From Hahnella aquatica (GTDB lineage Bacteria > Pseudomonadota > Gammaproteobacteria > Burkholderiales > Burkholderiaceae_A): 64,000 nucleotides of DNA. Location: contig OZ239144.1 of NCBI GenBank assembly GCA_965194505.1, positions 620,001 to 684,000 on the forward strand. Direction: 5' to 3'. Shown here one piece after another: positions 19,584 through 27,454 of the stretch. The position numbers and the translations under genes are program-made. The stretch's first letter is position 1. Every line of letters starts with the position of its first letter. The notes under the pieces were generated by a model. It saw only the letters and a list, made by a program, of their open reading frames with translations, ran no database searches and was not told the origin of the DNA.

Positions 19584-20297
19584 GGGTGGCGCGGACCAGT
19601 CGGGCAGCACCCAACGGGTTCGGCCATCGGGCAGGGCATCGCAGCCGGGTCGGTGCGTATGGCCATGAATTAGCAGATCGCAGGCGTGCGCGTCCAGGGC
19701 GGCCATGGCCGCCTGCGGCTGGATGTCCATGATCTCGGGCTGTTTGAGTTGCTTCTCGTGCTCACTCTGCGATCGCAACGCCCGGGCCTGCGCCATGCGG
19801 TCCTCCAGGCTTCTTGAGAGAAACGCCTGTTGCCAATCCTTGGCCCGCACGAGGCTGCGAAAGGCCTGGTAGTCGGTGTCATCCAGACAGAGTTGGTCGC
19901 CATGGCAGAGCAGGGCCGTGCCGATGCTGGGGTGCTCTGCTCGCACCCAGTCGCCCAGCAATTGAGCCCCGAGGCTTTGGGCTGCGAGCTCGCCCATGAG
20001 GAAATCTCGGTTGCCCACCACCAGGCCAATCTGGGTGCCCTGGGCTGCGTGCCGATGCAAGGCTTCTGCAAGGCTCGCCCAGAGTTGGCCCTCGGGCCCG
20101 ACCACATGCATCTGGTCGTCACCGACCCAGGCATCCATGAGGTCGCCCATCAGAATGAGCCAATCTGGCCGAAGTGACTGGGCGGTTTCCAGCCACTGAA
20201 GGAAGCAGGCCGTGAGGTCTGGTTGCTCCGAGGACAGATGAATGTCTGAGGCCAAGAGCGCCCGACCCTCTTGCGACAGGCTCAGGGTGTGGGCCAT
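19521..20297 (-). CDS. lpxH: UDP-2,3-diacylglucosamine diphosphatase
   Basis: A 258-residue calcineurin-like phosphoesterase of lipid A synthesis that cleaves UDP-2,3-diacylglucosamine to lipid X. Metal-binding motifs: SDIHLSSEQP, MGDLMDAWVGDD, VVGNRDFL, CHGDQLCLDDTDYQ and HGHTHRPG, the pattern of LpxH rather than LpxG/LpxI. Downstream of the cyclophilin gene on the same strand (25 nt); 3' end overlaps cysE. Confidence 0.94.
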   Translation of the reverse strand: MAHTLSLSQEGRALLASDIHLSSEQPDLTACFLQWLETAQSLRPDWLILMGDLMDAWVGDDQMHVVGPEGQLWASLAEALHRHAAQGTQIGLVVGNRDFLMGELAAQSLGAQLLGDWVRAEHPSIGTALLCHGDQLCLDDTDYQAFRSLVRAKDWQQAFLSRSLEDRMAQARALRSQSEHEKQLKQPEIMDIQPQAAMAALDAHACDLLIHGHTHRPGCDALPDGRTRWVLPDWSAPPSGRGGGLLIDRRGVVVQPLF

Positions 20298-20322
20298 GGG
20301 GCCTGGGCCTGCCTGCCTGGCC

Positions 20323-20817
20323 TTAGTCGATGACCGTGGCCTTTTCGATCAGCACGGGCTCGACCGGCACATCTTGATGAAAGCCACTGTTGCTGGTCTT
20401 CACGGCCTTGATCTGATCGACGACATCCTTGCCGTCGACCACTTCGCCAAAGACGGCGTAACCCCAGCCATTGCCGGTGGGTGCCTTAAAGTTGAGGAAT
20501 TCGTTGTCGGCCACGTTGATGAAGAACTGTGCGCTGGCCGAATGGGGCTCGCTCGTGCGGGCCATGGCAATGGTGTAGGCCTTGTTCTGCAGGCCATTGT
20601 CGGCCTCGTTCTCAATGGTGTCGCGGGTGGGCTTCTGGACCATCTTGGCATCAAAGCCACCGCCTTGGATCATGAAGCCATTGATCACCCGATGAAAAAT
20701 GGTGCCGTCGAAGTGGCCATCCTTCACGTAGGTGACGAAGTTCTCAACGGTCTTGGGGGCCTTCTTGGCATCGAGCCGAAGGGTGATGCGACCCATGCTG
20801 GTCTGGAGTTCAACCAT
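20323..20817 (-). CDS. ppiB: Cytosolic cyclophilin-type peptidyl-prolyl isomerase
   Basis: A 164-residue cyclophilin with no signal peptide, so probably cytoplasmic like E. coli PpiB. The family blocks GHFDGTIFHRVINGFMIQGG, SAQFFINVADN and FGEVVDGKDVVDQI are intact, including the catalytic Arg in FHRV and Phe/Gln of the pocket. AAGGAA stands 7-8 nt before the ATG. It lies 14 nt after the TPR gene. Confidence 0.94.
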   Translation of the reverse strand: MVELQTSMGRITLRLDAKKAPKTVENFVTYVKDGHFDGTIFHRVINGFMIQGGGFDAKMVQKPTRDTIENEADNGLQNKAYTIAMARTSEPHSASAQFFINVADNEFLNFKAPTGNGWGYAVFGEVVDGKDVVDQIKAVKTSNSGFHQDVPVEPVLIEKATVID

Positions 20818-20831
20818 GCTGATTCCTTTGC

Positions 20832-21491
20832 TTAATTGGCGGGGGAGGACGGGCGGGCGCCCGCGGGTGGTCTGGTCTGAAGCCCAAGCGGTGCGGGTGA
20901 AGGCAGCTCGAGCAGGTGTCGCCGTTTGGCAGACAAAAAAGGGGAGGGGCCACGGGCCTTGAGCCCTTTTTGGTAGGCGTCTAGGGCGAGCTTGGCATGC
21001 AGATCGCCAAGGTTCTCGTAGGCCAGCGCATAGCCGGGCCGGTTCAGGATAGCCCGTTCCAGGGCCTGCTGGGCCCGAAGCGGCTCATTGCAACGCAGGT
21101 AGAGCACGGCCAGGTTGTTATAGGGCTCGGCCAGTTCCGGGAACTCTTCTGTGAGGGCCTCGAAGGCATCAATGGCCTCGCGGTCCTGGTTGGTCTCGCT
21201 CAACAGCACGGCCTCGAGAAAGCGCCATTGGGCATCTCGTGGCTTGGACGACAGCGCATTGTTGATCTTCTCGCGGGCCTCATCGAACCGGCGAAGTTCA
21301 ATGAACTCGATGGTTCGGGTGAGGTCGGGCGCGACCGCGGGAGCTGTTCGGGGCGGGTTGCCACTCGTGGTGTTCGAGAGGGTCTGGGCGATGGCCATCG
21401 GGGACACCAGCAGCAACGAGATCAGAAGGTGCCGAAGGATTTGATGCGCCACGTGAGGAGGGTTGGCCATAGAATGCGGAGTCTCTGACAT
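20832..21491 (-). CDS. Tetratricopeptide-repeat protein with signal peptide
   Basis: A 219-residue exported protein. A hydrophobic segment (about residues 20-35, ending PMAIAQ) serves as signal peptide; three TPR units follow (for example EPYNNLAVLYLRCNEPLRAQ), then a Pro/Ala-rich tail. Such proteins sit upstream of the cyclophilin in many Burkholderiales but have no firm function. The start could also be the in-frame ATG at 21470; neither has a strong ribosome-binding site. Divergent from cysS. Confidence 0.82.
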   Translation of the reverse strand: MSETPHSMANPPHVAHQILRHLLISLLLVSPMAIAQTLSNTTSGNPPRTAPAVAPDLTRTIEFIELRRFDEAREKINNALSSKPRDAQWRFLEAVLLSETNQDREAIDAFEALTEEFPELAEPYNNLAVLYLRCNEPLRAQQALERAILNRPGYALAYENLGDLHAKLALDAYQKGLKARGPSPFLSAKRRHLLELPSPAPLGLQTRPPAGARPSSPAN

Positions 21492-21520
21492 AACTTTCGG
21501 CAGTCTAGCACGGTGAATTC

Positions 21521-22987
21521 TTGAAGATTTTCAACACCTTAACACGTAGCAAGGTCGACTTTGAGCCCATGGAACCGGGCCATGTGCGCATGTATGTCTG
21601 CGGCATGACGGTCTACGACTTTTGCCACATTGGCCATGCGCGTGTGCTGGTGGTCTTCGACCTGGTGCGCCGGTGGCTTGAGGCCACGGGCCATCGGGTC
21701 ACCTACGTGCGCAACGTCACCGACATCGACGACAAGATCATTGCCCGGGCCGTTGAGAATAACGAGACCATGGCCAGTCTCACCGGGCGGTTCACGCAGG
21801 CCATGCAGGCGGATGCGGCCGCCCTCGGGGTGCTGCCGCCCACCCATGAGCCCCGCGCCACGGCCCACGTACACGACATGCTCAGCATGATCGATGCCCT
21901 CACCCAGCGCGGACTGGCCTACCAGGACCCCATGCCCGATGGCAGCCCGGGTGATGTGCATTTTGCGGTTCGGTCGTTTCCCCGCTATGGCCGGCTCTCT
22001 GGGAAGTCTCTTGATGAGCTGCGCGCCGGTGAGCGGGTGTCTGTGGCCGATGGCAAGCGCGACCCGCTCGACTTTGTGCTCTGGAAGCGGGCCAAGGCCA
22101 ACGAGCCAGAGGAGGCGGTCTGGGCATCGGCTTACGGCCCTGGCCGGCCGGGCTGGCACATCGAGTGCTCCGCCATGAGCTGCCGTTTGTTGGGCGAGCA
22201 TTTCGACATTCACGGTGGTGGCGCAGACCTTCAGTTTCCGCACCACGAGAACGAGATTGCCCAGTCGGAGGGGGCCATGGGTGCAGACGAGTCGAACCCA
22301 ATGGCCCGTGTCTGGATGCACAACGGCTTTGTTCGAATCGATGACGAGAAGATGTCGAAGTCCTTGGGCAACTTCTTCACGATCCGGGAGGTACTGGCCC
22401 GCTACCACCCCGAGGTGCTCCGATTTTTCATTCTTCGGGCCCACTACCGCAGCCCACTGAACTACTCGGATGCGGCCTTGGACGAGGCACGCGCCGGACT
22501 GATTCGGCTCTACACGGCACTCGAGTTGGCCTGCGACCCAGACGACCTGGCCCGCTGGCGGACCGAGCCGGCTGATGGCTTGCTGTCGGGTGTGCTGTCG
22601 GCGAACCACCCGCTGGTCGAGGCCCATGGTGACGCCATGTCGGATGACTTCAATTCGCCCGAGGCCATTGCCGCCTTGTTTGGTCTGGCCACCGAGGTCA
22701 ACCGTCAGGTTCAGGAGGGTGGCCGTGCTGCAGCCCAGGGTTTGGGGCAAGTCTTGTTTGGGCTGGGAAGGGTCATGGGCTTCTTTGATGCGTCTGCCCG
22801 TGCGATTCGCGAGGTTGGTGCAGCAGCCGGGCCAGACGAGGCCTGGATTCAAGCGCAGATTGCCGAGCGGGCCGCAGCCAAGGCCGCCCGAGATTTCACC
22901 AAGGCCGATGCCATTCGTCGGGCGCTCACCGACCAGGGCATCGTCCTGGAGGATGGCCCCGAGGGAACGAGCTGGCGTCATTTGTAG
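21521..22987 (+). CDS. cysS: Cysteine--tRNA ligase
   Basis: A 488-residue class I synthetase. It starts at an unusual TTG (21521), since MKIFNTLTRSKVDFEP matches the family N-terminus and no ATG or GTG is available in frame. The HIGH motif is CHIGHARV, the KMSKS loop is KMSKSLGN, and zinc ligands lie in MYVCGMTVYD, IECSAMSC and HHENEIAQSE. Rare-codon initiation and lack of a clear ribosome-binding site may keep expression modest. Confidence 0.95.
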   Translation: MKIFNTLTRSKVDFEPMEPGHVRMYVCGMTVYDFCHIGHARVLVVFDLVRRWLEATGHRVTYVRNVTDIDDKIIARAVENNETMASLTGRFTQAMQADAAALGVLPPTHEPRATAHVHDMLSMIDALTQRGLAYQDPMPDGSPGDVHFAVRSFPRYGRLSGKSLDELRAGERVSVADGKRDPLDFVLWKRAKANEPEEAVWASAYGPGRPGWHIECSAMSCRLLGEHFDIHGGGADLQFPHHENEIAQSEGAMGADESNPMARVWMHNGFVRIDDEKMSKSLGNFFTIREVLARYHPEVLRFFILRAHYRSPLNYSDAALDEARAGLIRLYTALELACDPDDLARWRTEPADGLLSGVLSANHPLVEAHGDAMSDDFNSPEAIAALFGLATEVNRQVQEGGRAAAQGLGQVLFGLGRVMGFFDASARAIREVGAAAGPDEAWIQAQIAERAAAKAARDFTKADAIRRALTDQGIVLEDGPEGTSWRHL

Positions 22988-22999
22988 GACAATCTCGGC

Positions 23000-23962
23000 A
23001 TGGCATTGACCTACCTAGACTTCGAGCAGTCGGTTGCAGAGCTCGAGGCGAAAATTGAAGAGCTTCGGTTTGTTCAGAGCGACACCGCCATGGACATCTC
23101 CGATGAAGTGGCCCGCCTGAAGGAGAAGGCAGACGCCCAGATTCGCGAGATCTACACCAAGCTCACCCCCTGGCAGATCTCCCAGGTGGCCCGGCATCCG
23201 CAGCGCCCCTACACCCTCGATTTCATTCAGATGCTCTGCACCGATTTCCACGAGCTGCATGGCGATCGTAGCTTCGGAGACGACCCCGCCATTGTGGCCG
23301 GGCTGGCTCGATTCAATGGCCAGTCGGTCATGGTCATGGGCCATCAGAAGGGGCGGGACCTCAAAGAGCGCACCCACCGAAATTTCGGCATGCCACGCCC
23401 CGAGGGCTATCGCAAGGCAGAGCGCCTGATGCTGCTGGCCGAAAAGTTCAACCTTCCGATCCTGAGTTTCATCGACACACCGGGTGCCTACCCTGGCATT
23501 GGGGCAGAAGAGCGCGGTCAGTCAGAGGCCATTGGCCGAAACCTGTTTGTCATGGCGGGCCTCAAGGTGCCCTTCATTGCCACGGTGATTGGTGAGGGCG
23601 GCTCCGGCGGCGCCCTGGCCATTGCGGTGGCCGACCAGGTTCTGATGCTGCAGTTCGCCACCTACTCGGTGATCTCGCCAGAGGGCTGTGCCTCGATTCT
23701 TTGGAAGAGTGCGAGCAAGGCCCCCGATGCTGCCGAGACCCTCGGCATCACCGCGCAGCGGCTCAAGACACTCGGCCTCATCGACCGCATCGTCATGGAG
23801 CCCCATGGCGGCGCCCACCGCGCACCTCAAGACATGGCCGAGACGCTGCGCAAGGCCATTGCCGACGGCCTGGCCACGGTCGGTGCCATGTCAACCGAGG
23901 ACATGCTGGCTCAGCGCCAGGCTCGGCTGCGGGCCTATGGTCGATTTAAAGAATCCGCCTAA
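23000..23962 (+). CDS. accA: Acetyl-CoA carboxylase carboxyltransferase subunit alpha
   Basis: A 320-residue protein of full length that transfers CO2 from biotin to acetyl-CoA with AccD in fatty-acid synthesis. Typical blocks are TYLDFEQSVAELEAKIEEL at the start, GHQKGRDLKERTHRNFGMP, FIDTPGAYPGIGAEERGQSEAI and IGEGGSGGALAI. 12 nt after cysS; the tilS start lies 26 nt inside its 3' end. Confidence 0.97.
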   Translation: MALTYLDFEQSVAELEAKIEELRFVQSDTAMDISDEVARLKEKADAQIREIYTKLTPWQISQVARHPQRPYTLDFIQMLCTDFHELHGDRSFGDDPAIVAGLARFNGQSVMVMGHQKGRDLKERTHRNFGMPRPEGYRKAERLMLLAEKFNLPILSFIDTPGAYPGIGAEERGQSEAIGRNLFVMAGLKVPFIATVIGEGGSGGALAIAVADQVLMLQFATYSVISPEGCASILWKSASKAPDAAETLGITAQRLKTLGLIDRIVMEPHGGAHRAPQDMAETLRKAIADGLATVGAMSTEDMLAQRQARLRAYGRFKESA

Positions 23963-24959
23963 GCTTCCCTCGCAGATCCCCCCAAGGCTGCTCGTGGCCT
24001 TCTCTGGGGGGCTTGATTCCACTGTCCTGTTGAAATGGCTCCAGAGCTGGCGTCAGGACCCCGATGCGTCGGCGGACTGGGCCGGTGTCGAGATCGAAGC
24101 GGTTCATCTTCACCACGGTCTGCAGCCTGCCGCCGATGTCTTTGAGGCGCACTGTCGCCGCATCTGCGAGGCCTGGCAGGTGCCGCTGGTGGTGGAGCAT
24201 GCCAAGCCGGATGATCAGGCCTGCAAAGAACTCGGCATCGAGGCGGCCGCCAGAACAGTGCGATGGGCGTCCTTGACGGCCTTGGCGCGCGGCAAGGGGG
24301 CTGCGCTGGTGCTCGCACATCATCTTGACGACCAGATCGAGACAGCGCTACTGCAGTGGATGCGCGGCGCCGGACTGGAGGGGTTATCGGCCATGCCAGC
24401 CCTTCATCGCATGGGCCAGGATGACCAGGCGGTCTGGGTCTGGCGACCCCTACTGGGGGTGAGCAAGGAGACGCTTCGTGACTGGGCCGTCTCGGTGGGG
24501 CTGCGTTGGGTCGAGGACCCCACCAATCTGAGCGACCGTCACGATCGCAACCGGCTTCGTCGGGAAGTGATCCCGGTGCTCAAGGAGATGCGCGCGGGGG
24601 TGCTTGAGGCCATGGCTCGCAGTGTCGAGCATGTGCAGCGCGCGCAGCACCTGCTCTCGGAGCAGGCCGAGGCAGATCTGTTGGCTGTGGCTGTTACAAA
24701 TGGTGCGATCGAACTGGCCCCCCTTCAGCGGCTTTCGAGCCCGCGTCGAATGGCGGTGATGAGGGCCTGGCTGCGCAGGGCGGGCCTTCGCATGCCACCG
24801 TATCGCCGCCTGGAGGAGTTCGATCGGCAGCTCGAGCAGGCTGGCCCTGAGAGCCGCGCCACGCTTGAAGTCTCTGACACGTCGTTTGCCGGCGGGGCGC
24901 CCTTTCGGGTATGTTTGCGGGCTCACACGCTCCAGATTGAGCGTCTCTCACAAGACTAA
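23937..24959 (+). CDS. tilS: tRNA(Ile)-lysidine synthase
   Basis: A 340-residue N-type ATP pyrophosphatase. The PP-loop SGGLDS is at residues 23-28; LAHHLDDQIETALLQWMRGAGLEGLSAM follows. TilS converts C34 of the AUA-decoding tRNA-Ile to lysidine. The ATG at 23937 overlaps accA by 26 nt; the accA-tilS-lysC order is standard for Burkholderiales. It is shorter than the E. coli protein and its C-terminal domain is poorly conserved, as usual. Confidence 0.92.
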   Translation: MVDLKNPPKLPSQIPPRLLVAFSGGLDSTVLLKWLQSWRQDPDASADWAGVEIEAVHLHHGLQPAADVFEAHCRRICEAWQVPLVVEHAKPDDQACKELGIEAAARTVRWASLTALARGKGAALVLAHHLDDQIETALLQWMRGAGLEGLSAMPALHRMGQDDQAVWVWRPLLGVSKETLRDWAVSVGLRWVEDPTNLSDRHDRNRLRREVIPVLKEMRAGVLEAMARSVEHVQRAQHLLSEQAEADLLAVAVTNGAIELAPLQRLSSPRRMAVMRAWLRRAGLRMPPYRRLEEFDRQLEQAGPESRATLEVSDTSFAGGAPFRVCLRAHTLQIERLSQD

Positions 24960-24961
24960 TC

Positions 24962-26218
24962 ATGGCCCTCATTGTTCACAAGTACGGCGGCACCTCCATG
25001 GGTTCCACCGAACGCATTCAAAACGTCGCCCGTCGCATTGCCAAGTGGCATCGCGCTGGTCATCAGATGGTGGTGGTGCCCTCGGCCATGTCTGGCGAGA
25101 CCAATCGCTTGCTGGGCCTGGCCAAGGAAATCACCGACCGGCCAGACCCGCGTGAATTGGACCAGATCGCAGCCACGGGCGAGCAGGTCTCGGTGGGCCT
25201 GCTGGCACTGGCGCTCCAGAATCAAGGCGTGCGGGCGAAGAGTTATGCGGGATGGCAGGTGCCCATCCGAACCGATTCGGCCCACACCAAGGCGCGGATC
25301 GAGTCGATTGATGACGCCCGCGTTCGCGCGGACCTCGATGCGGGCTGTGTGGTGGTGATCACCGGCTTTCAGGGCATCGATGGCGAAGGCTCCATCACCA
25401 CGCTGGGACGCGGCGGATCCGACACGTCGGCCGTAGCGGTTGCGGCGGCCTTAAAGGCGGAGGAGTGCCTCATTTACACCGATGTGGACGGTGTCTACAC
25501 GACCGATCCTCGAATCGTGGCCGAGGCCCGCAGGCTTGAGCGAATCACCTTCGAGGAGATGCTTGAGATGGCCAGCCTGGGCTCGAAGGTCTTGCAGATT
25601 CGGTCGGTGGAGTTTGCCGGCAAATACAAGGTCAAGACCCGAGTGCTCTCGAGCTTGACCAACCCCGAGATGGACCTCGCCACCGAGGCCCAGTCTGGAA
25701 CACTGATCACCTACGAGGAAGACGAGACCATGGAGCAGGCTGTTATTTCAGGCATTGCCTTTAATCGCGACGAGGCCAAGATCACCATTGCTGGCGTGCC
25801 CGACAAGCCCGGCATTGCATACAAGATTCTTGGGCCTGTGGCCGAGGCCAACATCGATGTAGACATGATCATTCAGAATGCCAGCCACGATGGCCTGACC
25901 GATTTTTCATTCACCGTGCATCGCAACGAGCTGGCCAAGGCCCTGGAGGTGATTGAGTCTAAGGTGCAGCCACAGATTCAGGCACGTGAGATCACCAGCG
26001 ACAACCAGATCTGCAAGGTGAGTGTGGTGGGCATTGGCATGCGTTCACATGTGGGCGTGGCGAGCGACATGTTTCAAACTCTCTCGGCCGAGGGCATCAA
26101 CATTCAGATGATCTCCACCAGCGAGATCAAGATCTCGGTGGTGATTGCCGACAAATACATGGAGCTTGCCGTTCGAGCCCTTCACAAGGCTTTTGGGCTG
26201 GAAGGGCGGGCGGCCTGA
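24962..26218 (+). CDS. lysC: Aspartokinase
   Basis: A 418-residue monofunctional aspartate kinase, two bases after tilS. The kinase domain begins VHKYGGTSMGSTERI and has TLGRGGSDTSAVAVAAAL; two ACT domains follow (MEQAVISGIAFNRDEAKITI and ICKVSVVGIGMRSHVGVA), the basis of feedback control by lysine and/or threonine. First step of the aspartate family. No homoserine dehydrogenase domain. Confidence 0.97.
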   Translation: MALIVHKYGGTSMGSTERIQNVARRIAKWHRAGHQMVVVPSAMSGETNRLLGLAKEITDRPDPRELDQIAATGEQVSVGLLALALQNQGVRAKSYAGWQVPIRTDSAHTKARIESIDDARVRADLDAGCVVVITGFQGIDGEGSITTLGRGGSDTSAVAVAAALKAEECLIYTDVDGVYTTDPRIVAEARRLERITFEEMLEMASLGSKVLQIRSVEFAGKYKVKTRVLSSLTNPEMDLATEAQSGTLITYEEDETMEQAVISGIAFNRDEAKITIAGVPDKPGIAYKILGPVAEANIDVDMIIQNASHDGLTDFSFTVHRNELAKALEVIESKVQPQIQAREITSDNQICKVSVVGIGMRSHVGVASDMFQTLSAEGINIQMISTSEIKISVVIADKYMELAVRALHKAFGLEGRAA

Positions 26219-26252
26219 TTCTGGCCAGATGGTGGGATAGAATCGCAATAAC

Positions 26253-26343
26253 GGAGACGTGACCGAGAGGCCGAAGGTGCTCCCCTGCTAAGGGAGTATG
26301 TGCCAAAAGCGCATCGTGGGTTCGAATCCCACCGTCTCCGCCA
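26253..26343 (+). tRNA. tRNA-Ser (anticodon GCU), CCA encoded
   Basis: The acceptor stem pairs GGAGACG (26253-26259) with CGTCTCC (26333-26339), discriminator G and an encoded CCA to 26343. The anticodon stem-loop is CCCCT-GCT-AAGGG-like with GCT as anticodon, reading AGC/AGU. A long variable arm and the TTCGAAT T-loop fit the class II serine tRNA. A -10-like TAGAAT lies just upstream (26239-26244). It follows lysC, a position common in Burkholderiales, and is the border to low-GC accessory DNA. Confidence 0.96.
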
Positions 26344-26388
26344 AAATTACCTGCACTAACTTGCTCATGGCCACATGAGCTAGCACTG

Positions 26389-26419
26389 AGCCCCGCACCA
26401 CGCGGGGCTTTTTGTTTTT
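26389..26419 (+). terminator. Rho-independent terminator of lysC/tRNA-Ser
   Basis: AGCCCCGC (26389-26396) pairs with GCGGGGCT (26402-26409) across a 5-nt loop and is followed by TTTTGTTTTT. Located 46 nt after the tRNA. Confidence 0.85.
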
Positions 26420-26644
26420 GGCTGTTGACCTCGCCCCGCCGAAAATGCCGCCAAAACCGTGCTCAAACCGCTTTCTGCTCAAAACCTGTTGACCTGAGCA
26501 AGGCTAGGTACGCCTCTCAAAAATGGCGTGTTCTGGGGCGTACTGATTGAACGGGGGTTAGTTTTGGAGTGGTTTTGGTAGTCAATAAAGATGTGTATGG
26601 CCATGATGGTCCTAGAATCACAGAAACGTAGCTGACTTCCCTAT
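26420..26644. other. Non-coding junction between chromosome and accessory region
   Basis: No convincing gene is seen here. GTTGACCT occurs twice (about 26424 and 26489) and the GC content falls towards the right. No integrase gene or repeat of the tRNA 3' end was found next to the tRNA, so an integration event at tRNA-Ser is suggested only by the change in composition. Confidence 0.4.
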
Positions 26645-27319
26645 ATGCCCGATACGCTCAATTTAAATCTCAAAGCGCTGCTCGATTTTTATGATGATCG
26701 AGTTCCGGAGAGTGTTGGTCATGCATCCGCAATCAATGCGGTGCTGGGAGAAGATCTCGCAATTGGACTTGTGACCGACTATTTCCGGCGGCAGGGGTCG
26801 AAAGCAAGGCTGGTGAGTAGGACATGCACTCAGGGCACTCAAAAGGGTGTGCGGCTTGATGCATGGTTGGAGATCACTTCAACTGAGGGTGTTTTTCATT
26901 ACCAAACAGAAATAAAGAATTGGTCTGCACATGCGATCGGCGGTCGGGTCGCCCCCAAAGACCAGAGCGAGACCGAGATGCAGGCTTATCGCATAAACCG
27001 GTGGCTTAACCAGTTTGACCCCAAGCTGAGGACTTTGAAACAGGCGAAGGCGCAAAAGGTCCTTACTCCGATGAAACCGGAAGAAAGTGATTGGGTTGTG
27101 CGGCCGTTAATCATTTTCTGGGATTCGATGCACCCCGCAGGAGAAAACATCCCGCTTTTTGATGTCGAGATTTCAAATTCAGATTTCGATCGCTTGTGGG
27201 TGTTCTCGATGTCCTCCTATGTTCGCAATTTGATGGAGCGGGGTATCTCTACGGTTGAGCTCGAGATGACCGATTCAAAAATCCGTATTTCCTGGGTAAA
27301 TCGAATAGTTCATCCATGA
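26645..27319 (+). CDS. Protein of unknown function with a possible PD-(D/E)xK nuclease core
   Basis: A 224-residue protein starting at ATG 26645, not assignable to a named family by reading. Residues 65-95 show a basic segment leading to D72 (GVRLDAWLE) and then E89-I-K91 (QTEIKNW), with the spacing and beta-strand character of a PD-(D/E)xK nuclease active site. An acidic-helix region follows. Low GC, unlike the chromosome to its left. It precedes the restriction-modification-like genes by 135 nt in the same direction and may belong with them as a further nuclease or regulator; this is inference. Confidence 0.55.
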   Translation: MPDTLNLNLKALLDFYDDRVPESVGHASAINAVLGEDLAIGLVTDYFRRQGSKARLVSRTCTQGTQKGVRLDAWLEITSTEGVFHYQTEIKNWSAHAIGGRVAPKDQSETEMQAYRINRWLNQFDPKLRTLKQAKAQKVLTPMKPEESDWVVRPLIIFWDSMHPAGENIPLFDVEISNSDFDRLWVFSMSSYVRNLMERGISTVELEMTDSKIRISWVNRIVHP

Positions 27320-27454
27320 AAATTGACCACACAGGACACGTCCATAGGAGCAAAAACCTACGTTTGAACCCAACGTTTTGTTAACCGGCGGCAAGCCCCT
27401 CTAGCCCAACTTAAGCTTACCTGTTAGATTTAGTTCTTTTCTTCAGGGGCTTCT

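Noticed and set aside
21539..22981. 480-codon open frame on the minus strand
   Set aside because: Antisense to cysS along its full length.
26288..26482. 64-codon frame on the minus strand with ETVGFEPTMRFW
   Set aside because: This is translation of the tRNA-Ser antisense strand, a well-known annotation artefact.
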